Source of the DNA: Beta vulgaris subsp. vulgaris
Lineage: Eukaryota > Streptophyta > Magnoliopsida > Caryophyllales > Amaranthaceae
Assembly (NCBI RefSeq): GCF_026745355.1
Contig: NC_079208.1
Span: forward strand, 51,147,816 to 51,211,815
Direction: 5' to 3'
Length of the DNA stretch: 64,000 bases
This document shows, piece by piece, positions 23,293-35,467 of the stretch. The notes under the pieces were generated by a model, which was not told where the DNA came from, did not search any database, and saw only the letters and a program-made list of their open reading frames with translations. The translations under genes and the position numbers were made by a program. Position 1 is the first letter of the stretch; every line of letters begins with the position of its first letter.

Positions 23293-23306
23293 TAAATTTA
23301 AAGAAA

Positions 23307-23520
23307 TATTTTATTTTATTTTTGATTGGGAAATTAAGTCAACCCAAGGGCTAACCCCTACCAGGCTACTAGCCTTGTAGGAACTACCAGCACATTGGCT
23401 GGTAATGCATGCAAAGCATGCTAAGGAAATACTCCAGTATAATGCTGGGGGTAAGGATTGAACCCCTGACCTCAGAGATCAGAGGGGAGTGCTCTACCAC
23501 ACGAGCTAGCTCCTCATCCT
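23307..23520 (-). mobile_element. tRNA-derived SINE, 214 bp
   Basis: A 14-bp duplication, TAAATTTAAAGAAA, flanks it (23293-23306, 23521-23534). On the minus strand the head reads GAGCTAGCTCGTGTGGTAGA (A box) and then AGGGGTTCAATCC (B box) at tRNA spacing. The tail is AAAATAAAATAAAA. All hallmarks of a tRNA-headed plant SINE are present. Confidence 0.92.
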
Positions 23521-23534
23521 TAAATTTAAAGAAA

Positions 23535-24049
23535 CATTGGTCAAAGTGAAATACTATACAAATAGTGCAAAAGTGTAAAACCTATAGATTAAAAAAACAC
23601 AACACAAGAAGTATGAAAGTCACATCAGCAACGATATCTTTGTTACAAATGAGAGCATAAATCAAATCTAGAAAATAATACATTTGATTTAGTGTTTATT
23701 ATAGGAAATTTGAATACCTATATATTATATCTATGATTTTGAAATAATATGAAGCATTCTTCCCTTTGATATTCCCTATATTATACTTTTATAGTGACAT
23801 TCTTTCTAGCTAATTATTCTAGTGTATGAGATTTACTTTGAATGAGGAGAAAATGTAGCAATATTACATGGGAAATAACTAATGTACCTAGATTGAGGGA
23901 GGTCAAAACTCAGAATATACTACTCTCTATTTCATTTCATTTCATTGGTTCATATATATGCCACCTTTTTTTTTGTTGCATAAGTACAAGAATTTACCCA
24001 CATTGAGAAACAAAATTCTTATATTTCCTCTGTTTTTTTTTTAGTTGTA
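23535..24049. other. Intergenic sequence
   Basis: AT-rich; nothing supported. Confidence 0.5.
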
Positions 24050-24059
24050 CGCAAAGTAC

Positions 24060-25245
24060 AAAGCGTGGATGGTGGACTAGAGACCACCTTCCTCTATGTG
24101 GTCCTGCTCTAAAACGCATTATCTTAAATATGAAACGCAATTTGAAAGAAGAGAAATAAATTAAAAAAAAGAACAGAAAAGGAAATATTTTTTTAAAAAA
24201 AACAAAATGATAAAAATTTCCCAAAAATTGCGCTAGATGGCGTGGAATTTATAGGAAAAGGAGAAAGAAAAATAAAAAAAAGAAAAAGAAAATGGTTAAT
24301 TTGCACTGATAACTAACCACGCAAGATTTGTGGAATGATCCTGTAAACTTTATTTTTCTTTTAACAAAAAAAAAACTACCATTATTTATTAGTTTTCATT
24401 TTTGCCAACATTGATATATTCTATTTTAGTTTGACTTATTATTCACACTAAATTTACGAAGTACTACTGGATTAACTCATTCTCCAAAAAAAAATTTCAT
24501 ATAATTTAAAGAACATACTTTTTAGGTAAAAAGAACATATAATTAGATTGAAAGAACATACTTTTCAGTTAAAAAGAACATACTATATAATTTAAATTGA
24601 AAGAACATACTTTTCAGGTTAAAAGAACATATAATTTAAATTGAAAGAACATATTTTTAGGTAAAAAGAACATGTAATTCAAAATCAAAGAACATGTACT
24701 ATCTCCAAATGTAAAAGAACATGTAATTCAAAATCAAAGAACATGTAAAAAAGAACATATGACAATGGAAATATAATATGATAGTAATTTATAAGGAACA
24801 TACTAAAGTTTATATGTTTGACTTCTTGTATAATAGGATTTTATTATTTTTTAAAAAAAATCAGTTTATATTATTTGATTTATAGAGATTAATTTTTTTA
24901 ATTTTTTTTTTCACAAAACATACGTTATTTTTCTTATTAAATCAGTTTCTTGTTTAAACTTTTTTTTGAAAGTTAAATCATGCGAGTTTAATCAAAATAA
25001 TAGAAAATAATATTACCAAAAATAAAAACTAAAAGATAATATTGTAATATTTATTTATTTTTTAAAAAACTAATTATAGAGATAATGGTGGAGTTAGCCG
25101 CAATTTCTGCACAATTTCAATGATTTATGCCATTTTTTTTTTTTTGATAATTATTTAAAGTCAGTGCGTTTTGTTTGTTCATCCGTGCGTTTCAATCCAA
25201 GATCACAGTTCACACTGTGGTCTCGAGTGCATCAACAAATTTGCG
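24060..25245. mobile_element. Mutator-like non-autonomous element, 1.2 kb
   Basis: The direct repeat CGCAAAGTAC (24050-24059, 25246-25255; 9 or 10 bp) flanks it. The ends are imperfect inverted repeats sharing GAGACCAC, then GTGNTCNTG and AAACGCA on opposite strands. Each end contains its own small hairpin (GACCAC..GTGGTC and CACAGTTCACACTGTG). The interior is AT-rich, with a minisatellite at 24515-24760 and no transposase. Confidence 0.65.
24515..24760. repeat. AAAGAACAT minisatellite
   Basis: About ten imperfect units built on 'aaagaacatataatttaaattg' and 'aaagaacatacttttcagg'. It lies in the middle of the Mutator-like element. Confidence 0.75.
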
Positions 25246-25426
25246 CGCAAAGTACTCACAGTTATGTCAACACACAATTTAACATGTAATATATCTAATT
25301 ATGCATAAGAAAAAAAATCAGAAAAAATGTGATCTTGAAAATACACGTGTAGACAAATGTAACAAGAACCTATAATACAAGAGGGTCAAATATGAAATTA
25401 TTAAATATTATTAAAAGTCAATATAA

Positions 25427-25637
25427 TCTCTATATATATGAAAATCTTGTATGTTTTAGTGTCCATCTTTTTTTACCATTATTCCCCTAACTACAAAAAA
25501 AAAAAAAACTACAACACCTACCACTCTATCAGTTTACAAAAAAAAGAAAAAAACCCATATAACAAATATAACAGTTACCAGTTTACCACTTATTTTTCAA
25601 CTTCGCTTCGCACGCATATCGTACATAAAAAGGCTAG
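25427..25637 (+). mobile_element. Candidate short Helitron, 211 bp
   Basis: It begins TCTCTATATATATGAAAATC after an A and ends CTAG before a T, matching the A|TC..CTAG|T rule of plant Helitrons. The 3' hairpin is weak (ACGCATATCGT), so this is a tentative call. It lies about 600 bp upstream of the receptor-gene start codon. Confidence 0.45.
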
Positions 25638-26129
25638 TATAATTTAAAAGAAAGGATGGAGTAGAAAACAAATTAAAATTAAAACTAGGTTATCTCTTTC
25701 GATTCCTAGGAGGGAAACAAACAAACTCACCTCCTAAAACAGAGTAAACAAAAATTGAAATCAGTAAAAACTTCTTTAGTTTTTTGTGAGAAAAATCCAT
25801 AAAAAGCAACAAAAAAATTGAATTTTTTTTTGGATTCTTTCTGTGGCTTGGGATTCTTCTGGTCCATCGTGCATGCCAGCTTTACAATAACACGGGCGAA
25901 TGCGAATACCATACAATTACATTTACCAATTTTACATACCCCAATATGTATGTATAGTATAGACACTGTTCTTTTCTGTACAATTTCATCCGTCGGTCAG
26001 AAATTACAAGGAACAAACAAATTATATTCTATATTAATCATGGAAACAAAACCAAGAAAAAAGAATTAATCTTTTTTGTCAAAAAATAAAAATTAGAGCA
26101 GGCCATCACTGTCTGTTGTTTAGTCTTCA
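25638..26129. other. Upstream region of the receptor gene
   Basis: The core promoter of the next gene is expected here. I see no convincing TATA box at a usual distance. Confidence 0.4.
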
Positions 26130-26232
26130 CTTGAAGGGTGAGGTAGAGAGAGAAAGAGAGAAAGAGAGAGATAATTAGAGAGAGAAACAGTAGAGAGAAA
26201 GAGGAGAGAGAAACAGGTGAAAACACAAAGAG
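26130..26232 (+). promoter_or_regulatory. GA-rich 5' leader of the receptor gene
   Basis: A GAGAGA-type tract runs directly up to the ATG, as in many plant receptor-kinase leaders. GAGA repeats can serve as BPC-factor sites. That role is inference. Confidence 0.5.
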
Positions 26233-29200
26233 ATGATGGAGCTTTGGAGGCTCCTAATAATCAGCATTTTGGTGTTAAGTCCAAGCTCCATTAATGGTGA
26301 TACAGATCAAGCAGATGGTTAGCAATTTAGCATCTTTTTTTTTTGAAGTTTTTTTTTTTTTTGAACTTTATGTTTAAATTTGTAATTCTGGGTAGTTGTT
26401 GTTTTTGTTTTTAGATTCCATTGATTTGTGGGTTTTAGTTTGATTATCTTAGCTGACATTGAATTTCATGCATTCCCAACTTTTTTTTTGTGGTGTTTTA
26501 TCATAAAGAATGGTTCTTTATTAGTTTGGTTGTGATCAAAGATGTGGGTTATGTTGGCTGATGATAATTTTTTCTGGGTTTGCTTATTTAAATCAAGGTG
26601 TCATGTAAATGTTGACTTGATTTTTGCATTGGGGTTTTCTGGGATTCTCTCCTGTAATTTTTGTTCATTTTTATATAGTATATGGTTTGGGGTTTATGAT
26701 CATTTGCTGATTGAAGATACTATTGATATAAATGAATGTACTGATCTGGTGTCCTTGTTCATCCAAGCTGGGAAGCTATCTTACAATGAAATTGGTTTTT
26801 TTGACAATCAAAGAATTGTTCTGTCTTTGGGTTACAAAACTAATGGTCAATGTGTGTTTTCTGGTTGGTGATCATGATGATGATATGACAGCTCCAAAGG
26901 GGTCTTTTTGAGATGTAGCTGAATAAGTTTAATCTAGATCCATTTTGCCAATTTGCCTACTGTAGTATTCCAGTACATTGAGGGTGTTGTCAACTTGTCA
27001 TGAATGGAGTTGTTTAGACATATTTCTTCTGGTACTTTTATCGGTGGTTCCACTATATTTTGATTATTTCCGCGTTTGTATGAAGGAAGATGTTCATAGT
27101 TAAAATGAATATTAGGTCAACCTCAATGGCCTTATATTTGAGAAATATAGTTAGTTGAATTTTTATTATGAGGACATTCTCTGACATCATTTTCCTGTGT
27201 AAGAACATCAAAATGGTGGACAAAGATATCGGAGAAGTTGTTAAGAATACTAAGTAACTGTGACATTGTTGTGACACCAGTTCTTTTTTCACATTACAGC
27301 CTCTGCTCTCAATGGCATGTTCACCAGCATGAATAATCCTGCACAACTCACTGGATGGACCGCTAGTGGCGGTGATCCTTGTGGTCAGTCATGGAAGGGT
27401 GTTACTTGCTCAGGCTCAAGGGTGACACAAATGTAAGCCTCCATCTTCTGTGTTGTTTTTGTGTTGGTGTGGTGTGGTGATTTACCATCTAGAAAAACTG
27501 TTGCACTCTAACTCTCGCTAATATCCAATCTTATGTGCAGAAAATTACCGAACCTTGGACTTACTGGGTCTCTAGGTTACCAGCTTCAGAGTCTGACATC
27601 CTTGACTGATTTGTAATACTGATATCTAATTTGCAGTTTGGTTTTATTAACTTCCCGTGTCTTATTTTCATTGTCTGACACTTCTGTGCTAATTTTTGCA
27701 GTGACTTGAGCCATAACAATTTTGGAGGCTCATTAACTTATAACCTTCCTCCTAATTTGCAGCGATTGTATGCTCTTTTTCTTATGCCATTACCGTTCTA
27801 TTTTCTAGTCTAATTTTAGTAGCAAAGCAAAATTCTGCTTTTCTTTTTGTTCTCTGGAAGGCCGGTGTTTTTCTAATGCTATTGTTTCTATATGCAGAAA
27901 TCTTGCTAATTGTAGCTTCAATGGACAGATACCCTATTCAATTTCTCTTATGAAACCTCTGGAGCATCTGTAAGTTGCTTGCTTTTGATTGATAGTTCTA
28001 CTTGATTTAATATTCTATGTCAGACCGGACTAAAGCTCTTTTCGTTGCATGACAACAGAGACCTCAGCCACAATCAATTTAATGGACAACTGACTGTAGA
28101 TTATTCACAGCTTCCTTCGCTCTCCACAATGTGAGTTGTCCTCCACATTCTCTTGTTATTTGTAAATGTTTGTTACTATCTATAAGCATTAGTTGTTGAG
28201 AGCAAATCTTTATATCTCAAATTTGTACTTCAGTCTTGTCTATTGACTCCTTTAACTTGCATGTTTCATTAGCTTCTTAATTCGATTTAGTTTCAGTTGG
28301 CCTTTTCATTCTTCTGAATATCCTAGATAGATATTGAACTTAAAAAGTTTATATATTTTTGCTGATGTGTCTATTGGAGAACTTTTTCGCATGCTGCTTA
28401 TCTCATTAGATGATGGCTAACTGACATTCTAATTTTCAGGGATCTCTCAAGCAATGCTCTCACAGGCGAACTTCCACAAACAATGAGTTCTTTGACCAGT
28501 TTAAACACCTTGTTAGTGCTTTCTCTATACTGCTTTCTGCCTTTCCTTATAACTGTTCCTTAATAGTTTTTCTCCTTTCACTGTGCTATGCATTTTCTCG
28601 TTAGGAGTATCTATGTTATTTAAATTTCTACAATTTCAATAATTTTTTGCAGGTACTTGCAAAATAACCAGTTCACAGGCACAATTGATGTACTAGGAAC
28701 TCTACCTCTCCAGAATTTGTAAGTAGAACTTGTCGATGAATAAAATTTAGAGGTAAAATTGTGTCTATTGGTTATTTGATGGTATATTTCTCTTTTATAG
28801 GAATGTTGCCAACAACCAGTTTAGTGGATGGATTCCAAAGCAGTTACAAAACATTAACCTGCAGTAAGAATTGGCGGACTCTCATCTTTGTGTTAGCTGT
28901 TCTTTCTATGTGGAAAATTTTAAGTTCCTCTTTATATCGCATTTTTGTTCTGCACAGGAAGGGCGGTAACTCATGGAACTCAGGGCCTGCACCCCCAGCT
29001 CCACCTGGATCACAAAACAATCATCATAAGTCTGGGAATCATGAAAAGTCATCAGATAGTTCTAGCTCAGGGAATGGGAAATCTGGTTTAAGTGCTGGTG
29101 CTATAGTTGGAATCATTATGGCTATTCTTCTGGTTGTAGCAGTAGTGGGATTTTTCTTATTTAAGAGAAGAATACGGAGGCCATCCCCTGACTTGGAGAA

Positions 29201-32200
29201 GGTTGACATTAATAAGCCTTTTGTTGCCCCTGCTTCAGATGATGTGCAAGGTAACTCACAATTTTTGTGGTATTGTTTTAATGGATCTTGCTTTAGGTGC
29301 AGATAAATGCTGTATTTTGCTCAAAATTTATGACATTAGGTGAACTATCTCTGTATAAATTTCTGATAATTGGAATATAAACCATACCTGAGATCTTCTC
29401 CAGAGGCACATATCGGCAAACATAATTAGGAACTTGTTATGTCAGAGCTGATGGTTCTGTTCTATTATTGTCATGCTTTGTAACTGAGCCCTAGGCTACA
29501 GTAAGTGGTAATTTTTTTTAGTTATTCTTGCAGTTTTAAAAAATAGGGCACATTTGTCTTCTTTTAACAAAATTTGACTGCAAATTATTGATTCCTATTT
29601 ACTCTTAAAAAAATAAAACAGATGTTCTTATGTAAGTGTAGCCAGACAGGAAGAATTCTGCACTATATAAAATCATAGAATAAAAGTTAGTGTCTATTTG
29701 TGCCTTTCTTTGTGAACTGATGTATCCTAGTTCAATTCTAATCAAAGTTAAATTAGATCATGCATCATAAATATCGTCAAAGTTTCACCTAGCTCAAACT
29801 TGTAATCCTAGAATAACTTGGAATCGTCTTAAGAATCTAGATTAAGCACATAGAGCTTAAAACTTAATTCAAGATTAATAACTGAACCCCAAGAGTCAGT
29901 ATAGGACACGTAGGCTTTATTGTCACAGACTGGCGGGGATTGTAGGTGGGATGAAAGTCATCTAAGAAGGTATTTGTAAATTGTTATGCTGTAAAAAGTA
30001 TCCCAAAGCTGACGCTGATCACTGAGAGAAATCAGTGCATTTGCTATAAGATCAAAACATGCTATTTTTTGATCACTTATTAATTAATTCGTAACTGTTT
30101 TATGCTTAGTTGTTTACTGCACGAACTCACCTTGTGTCTCTTGATCTTCCAACTCTCTTCTAAGTTGTTCTGAATGCTAAACTTTACTAGGTAAGCCTGA
30201 GTACGCGGAGTTAAAGTCAGTTCACTCTTCATCCTCAATCAACACGCTGACGCTTGACACAGCTCCCATAGTTACTCTTAAACCACCTCCATTGGATCGC
30301 AACAAATCATTTGATGACGAAGACTACTCAAAGAAGCCTGTTGTCACCAAAATTCCTACACCAGTGCCCAACAATGTGAAATCATATTCTATAGCAGATT
30401 TGCAAATGGCCACCGGCAGTTTCAGTGTTGAGAATCTTATTGGGGAGGGGTCTATTGGTCGTGTATACCGTGCACAATTTGATGATGGGAAGGTAAACGG
30501 GGCCTTATATGTTTTTCTTTAATTTGAAAATATTTATTTGTGCCTCAAATTTGCGTTTTGCTGCTTGGGAAGAACCTGGTTCATGTTCTGGTCTGTGCAT
30601 TGCTATTTCAATTAAGATTTATCGCACGCATGTTTTGGCCCTGATCTCCTGACATTAATTCTGCATTCTCATTATCTTTGTGACACTTTCGGAAACCTTC
30701 AACATCATTATCATTGTGTGTTTAGCTAGAAGCTTTTATAAATAAAGTTTCCGCCTAATTTCTTGTTCTGACAGGTTCTTGCTGTGAAAAAGATAGACTC
30801 ATCTCTCCTAGCCAACCATCCAGGAGATTTCACTGAGATTGTTGCCAGCATTTCCAAATTACATCATCCAAATGTGACTGAGCTTGTTGGCTATTGTTCG
30901 GAACATGGACAGCACTTGCTAATTTATGAGTTCCATAAGAATGGCTCACTACATGAATTTTTACATCTAGATGACGAATATAGTAAACCATTGACATGGA
31001 ATACCCGTGTTAAAATTGCTTTGGGGAGTGCACGTGCTCTTGAGTAAGTCAATGTAGTGATATAATGTTTTATTGACCAGGATTGTTTATCTATACTTGA
31101 TGTGTATGTGTATTTTTATAATATTCATGAGGGATTTGCATATTGACACTAGTACCTCTACCTTCCCTAGGTACCTACACGAAGTTTGCTCCCCTTCTGT
31201 TGTTCATCAAAACTTTAAGTCAGAGAATATATTACTTGATACAGAGCTTAATCCTCATCTTTCGGACTGTGGACTGGCAAGCCTCCATCCAAATGGAAAT
31301 CAGGTAAAGTTTCATATTTTTCAATCTGGTAAAGTACATACAAAGTTGTTTGCTTAAGTGAGGCATGTCCTGCATTCATTTTTGACCAATAAACTTTAAT
31401 ACCTAATTTTTCGGACCATGTGGTGTAGGTTTTTTTGAATACATGATCAAAATTTATTTTGTTTCTTTGTAACTAATCTCCTTCAACCCTTTTGTGATTG
31501 TTCTTTGAAATATTTCCAACAATTTGTACTTTCTTTGTATTGTCTTTTGGTTGTTTATGCAGGCAATCAACCATAATGCTTGTGCGCCGGAAGTTGCTGA
31601 TTCTGGTCAGTATACTTTGAAGAGTGATGTCTACAGTTTTGGGGTGGTCATGTTAGAGCTTCTTTCCGGACGAAAACCATTTGATAGGTAACGTTGCTCA
31701 TTAATACATAATGAGGACCCGGTTGGAATTTGATGATATATCTTTACTGAAATAAGTTTGCTTTGTATTCAGCTCATTCCCGAGGGCTGAACAGTCATTG
31801 GTTAGGTGGGCAACACCTCAGCTTCATGACATCGATGCTTTAACTAAAATGGTGGATCCCGCTTTAGAAGGCCTCTACCCTGTGAAATCTTTGTCACGCT
31901 TTGCTGATGTTATCGCTCTTTGCGTTCAGGTATTGCTTCCTGCTTATTTGTCTGTAGTTTATTAAATGGGCGAAGAATTCTATGCATGTCTTTTCTCTTT
32001 GCGACACTTACCTTAACAACTGATGGAGTATGGCTAGAGAGCGATCTTTTGTTAGCAAACAAGAGAGAGGAAACGTGCTGGGGCCTGTGCGATTGGAATT
32101 ACCTAAATGTTATCCCTTTTTCTTGTTTGCTAGCTACCAAGCTGTTCGCCAATCTGTCATACTGTTAAGCACATGTATTGGTCTTGTGCATTGGAGATAT

Positions 32201-32461
32201 CAAAAGAGTATTCTCTGTGCAACGTACTTGGGCTATTTTCGCTTGCCTTTTGAATTATAGAATTATAACATAGGCTCCGCATCTTAGAAACATACTAAAA
32301 GTTGGATTTTTGAACAGCCTGAGCCTGAGTTCCGACCACCAATGTCAGAGGTGGTACAAGCTTTGGTTCGATTGGTTCAACGAGCGAACATGAGCAAGCG
32401 AACTGTCGGTAATGCTGCTCGACAATCGGAAAGTATGGACGCAAATGACAGTGTGAATTAA
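26233..32461 (+). CDS. STRUBBELIG-receptor-family LRR receptor, SRF6/SRF7-like, atypical kinase
   Basis: Plasma-membrane receptor-like protein of LRR class V. My splice model has 16 exons: 26233-26317, 27300-27432, 27541-27612, 27702-27767, 27898-27969, 28059-28130, 28440-28511, 28653-28718, 28801-28863, 28958-29250, 30191-30492, 30775-31043, 31171-31303, 31563-31687, 31773-31929, 32318-32461. This gives 707 residues with all junctions in frame. Order: signal peptide (1-22), N-terminal cap ending near 72 ([12 protein letters not shown]), LRRs on 63-72-base exons (73-233), proline-rich linker (244-251), TM helix (about 280-302), juxtamembrane, kinase-like domain. The glycine loop (GEGSIG, 416-421) and lysine (AVK, 435-437) are kept, but HRD reads HQN (534-536) and DFG reads DCG (554-556). 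SRF relatives are likewise atypical, so signalling is probably non-catalytic. Length fits SRF6-8. Two start methionines are adjacent; I used the first. Confidence 0.95.
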
Positions 32462-33189
32462 ATGGCTGTATAATATTTTTGTTCCTTTTGCCTGACCAGT
32501 AAAGTTATTTATATCCTCTTTCTTCACCCTCATAATTTTTTCTCCTCCACAATCTAGTTTCTTCTGCCTTCGCTTCGCAAAGTTTCAGAGTGCGGATGCT
32601 CTCATTTTTTTTGCCCATTTATCATGTCACCTTATTGTATGATATAATGTATTGAAGGTGAGAAAGGTTTAATATACGGTATTTATGGTCGTTAATTCAT
32701 GTGGTTCATCTTTCTCATGGACATGGTGTCAATCATATCAAGAGTAAAACTTGTCAAATTTTGTGTACAAATATATCTTTGAACTTGCAACGAAGAGTAA
32801 TAAAATATGGATCATACCTCTAGGAGGGAATGTCTTTTGGGAGTTGAACAAAACTAGACTTGGAAAAGTTGACTCGACCCGATAACCAATCGACATTCCT
32901 TGACCCATGTTTAAATTGTACCTAAATTACTTGACCCGATTTTAACACGAACGTAGATTGACTTGACCCGTTGACCCTACCTAACAAACAATATAACAAA
33001 TTGAGAATTATCCAAATGTGACCTGATTAGTAAATATCAATGAATTATATAGGCTGTTTGGCTAAGCTTGCTAGAGTAGTTGAGGTCATCATGCCATTTT
33101 TGACAAGCATAAACGTCAATTTAGGCAAAGTGCGCCCCATTCTAGAAAGCATATGTCACGTATAAACAGAAAGTAAATTTCATTAAGTA
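32462..33189. other. 3' UTR and intergenic sequence
   Basis: The first 150-300 bases are probably 3' UTR; I cannot fix the poly-A site. At 32870-33000 the words GACTCGACCCG, TTGACCC and GACCCGTTGACCC recur, as in degenerate plant repeats. Confidence 0.5.
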
Positions 33190-33278
33190 CTCCATTCGTT
33201 TTAAAATGTTTTTCTAGTTTGATTTTTTTTGTCTTTCAAATAAATTTCAAATAGGTAGAACAAATAAATCAGAGGGAG
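33190..33278. mobile_element. Short Stowaway-like MITE
   Basis: It starts CTCCATTCGTTTTAAAATG after TA and ends AGAGGGAG before TA. The ends are an imperfect match to the CTCCCTCCGT terminal repeat of Tc1/mariner-type Stowaways. It is only 89 bp, perhaps internally deleted. Confidence 0.5.
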
Positions 33279-33736
33279 TATTATAGACAATATAATCAAG
33301 ATTTAACATATTTCACAATAATAATTATCATCTCTCGCATTCATTCTTAGAGTTACACAATTTTGTAAGATCCGATATTATATTAGATTTTCGTCCTAAT
33401 CTTTTATACTTTGATCTGTTATTTTGGGCTTAAATAAGGAAATGATCTTGTCCTCTCCACACAAAAAGAATTGGTCTTGTCCCCTTCACATATAGAGAAA
33501 AAGATATGGTCTTGGTAGATGGACTAATCAAATTTTGATCACTTAACTTATTTTTTTTGAATAAATTATTTATCAGTTTGAAGTTATACAATACAATAAT
33601 ACAAGCTAATACTAACTAATACTCCCCCAGGCCCCATCATCAATATAAATGTCTAGTTATCTTATCTAAAAACTAACTCAATTCATCTCACACTTTCTTT
33701 ATATATATATTTAATGTGTTATGTGAATCTTTCAAT

Positions 33737-33786
33737 AACTCTATCTTAGTTCCCCTCAAAAAAAAAAAAAAAACTCTATCTTAGTT
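33737..33786 (+). mobile_element. Micro-insertion: six bases plus poly-A between 15-bp direct repeats
   Basis: AACTCTATCTTAGTT occurs at 33737-33751 and 33772-33786. The insert between is CCCCTC followed by about 14 A's. A target duplication with a pure tail is the expected product of nearly complete 5' truncation in LINE-type insertion. Confidence 0.7.
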
Positions 33787-34090
33787 AAAAAAAATAATTA
33801 TTATTCTTACTATTATTACAACCACTATTTTTTCTAACCAAAAAAAAATAAAAGTTTTAGTTCATGTAATCCATGTACAATAAAAATATTAAGAAATTGC
33901 ATAGTACTCCCTCCGTTTCCTAAAGATCTTCCCACTTTCCGTTTAAGGGTGTTTCCAAAAGATTTTCCCACTTTTTCTTTATTCCTTATTTGGCAAAACA
34001 AATTTCCCTATTTACCCTCTCATGTCACTATCATATGGTCCACTATTACATTATTAATTCAATTTTACTCCCTTTCTCTCTCCTACTTTA

Positions 34091-35246
34091 AGCTCTTTTT
34101 ATTTTTTATTTTTTATTTTTTTTATTTTTTTTAGCCAGAAAGAAAAAACTAGGGAGGATCCCAATTAACAGGCCACCCTAAAGCATCCTTACGGATGATA
34201 TTGGAAAAAGCAATATTAGGAGATTCAAACCAATAACAGAGATTATTAATGGAATGGCCATGATGAGCCATCCAATCAGCTGCAAAATTAGCCTCTCTAA
34301 AAACATGCTGAACATTATAATTATCAAATTTTTTCAAATCTTCCATTGTATCATTAATAAGAGCATTAATAGACCAGAGAATTTTCCAAATTCTTTTGAT
34401 AGCTTGGATAACCGAGAGATTATCCCCCTCAATAGTAATATTACTAGCCCCTAAAAAGAGAGCTCCACGAACACCTTCTCTAAGACCCCAGGCCTCAGCA
34501 ACTAAAATAGAATTATTATCAGCAATAGCTTTAGCACCACTAAGCAAAAGATTCCCCATAGTATCTCTAATAAAAACCATAAGCTGTGCTACCATTCTGC
34601 AACTTAGAACCATCAAAATTAAGTTTAACAAAATCATGAGAAGGGGGGGACCAAATAATATTAGGCCTAGGCTTTTTAGCTTCTTTACTACTTGTTGACT
34701 ATAACCCAAATTATAAAAACTAGAATAAGAACAATCTAGATTATGCATATAAGCTTTAATCATACCCCCTAATTTGGCTGGCGAAAAACTTTCCTGTCGA
34801 AATGTGATACAATTTCTAGCATACCAAATAAACCACCACACAACAGCATAGAAATTGAGGTTCTTAAGAGTCAAACAAGACTTAAGATTAATAGAGTACT
34901 CAGTAAAAGAGAGATCATTATTATAAGTAGGAAGGGGGGAAAAAACCCCATTGCCATTAGCTACTTCTAAAACATCATGCATAAAAGGACATTCAAGAAA
35001 TAAGTGATGGTCATCTTCAGAGGGAAAGTTGCAAAAAACACACTCTAAAGGAAGGAAAACATGACTCATTTCTAACCTCTTTTTGGTAGGGAGACCATTC
35101 TGACAAATTTTCCACAAAAAGAATTTAATCTTGGGAGGGATGGACAACCCCCAAATCCAAGCAAAACTAACCTGGTTGGGCGGATCTAGTCCATAACCTT
35201 GAAGCAGAGCAGCACCTGATTTAACCGATTGTTTATTTATGTTAAC
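34091..35246 (-). mobile_element. 5'-truncated L1-type LINE
   Basis: A 21-bp duplication (begins CCCTTTCTCTCTCCTAC; 34070-34090 and 35247-35267) flanks it. On the minus strand it ends in an A-rich tail (the T-rich run at 34096-34132). Only the C-terminal coding part and 3' end remain, the usual result of incomplete reverse transcription. Confidence 0.9.
34149..35147 (-). pseudogene. LINE reverse transcriptase C-terminus: zf-RVT plus RNase H-like
   Basis: The frame begins within a zf-RVT domain (IPPKIKFFLWKICQNGLPTK, then CVFC..H..LECPF zinc ligands) and continues into an RVT_3-type RNase H (ITIEGDNLSVI, HVFREANFAADWMAHHG). Reading is open upstream to the truncation point without a methionine, so this is a fragment and not a gene start. 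The first catalytic segment of RNase H (FDGSKLQNG) lies in the neighbouring frame for about 25 codons. That is a pair of compensating one-base shifts, one at a run of G's near 34645. It is not functional as it stands. Confidence 0.88.
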
Positions 35247-35467
35247 CCCTTTCTCTCTCCTACTTTACTCACACCATGCCCCACACAACTTGATTTTCCT
35301 TGGTATCTGTAGGAACAGTAAGTGGGAAGATCTTTAGGAAACGGAGGGAGTATAGGGTTTGATCCCAAAACCTCAAGTATATATACTAAAGTTTTAACCA
35401 CTAGACTAAGTTATATTAATGTTATTATTATAAAGTATTATATTAATAAATGAAACTTTTTCTTACC

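Larger units (their letters stand above)
33907..35350. mobile_element. Stowaway-like MITE carrying a LINE insertion
   Basis: Inverted ends CTCCCTCCGTTTCCTAAAGA / TCTTTAGGAAACGGAGGGAG extend about 30 bp and are flanked by TA (33905-33906, 35351-35352). Removing the LINE at 34091-35246 and one 21-bp duplication leaves 267 bp, a normal Stowaway length. Copy 1 of the host repeat shows the empty site near 5640. Confidence 0.92.
33853..35467 (-). repeat. tRNA-related SINE-like repeat, copy 2 (split by a Stowaway)
   Basis: This is the reverse-complement counterpart of 4567-5696. Its uninterrupted TTA site shows where the Tourist inserted in copy 1, and copy 1 shows the single TA where the Stowaway inserted here. 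Copy 2 also has the CTAGTGGTT A-box-like word on the minus strand. Confidence 0.55.

Noticed and set aside
26542..26871. 109-codon frame in the first intron of the receptor gene
   Set aside because: Intron 1 is T-rich and open by chance; joining exon 1 to 27300 restores the expected SRF N-terminal cap.
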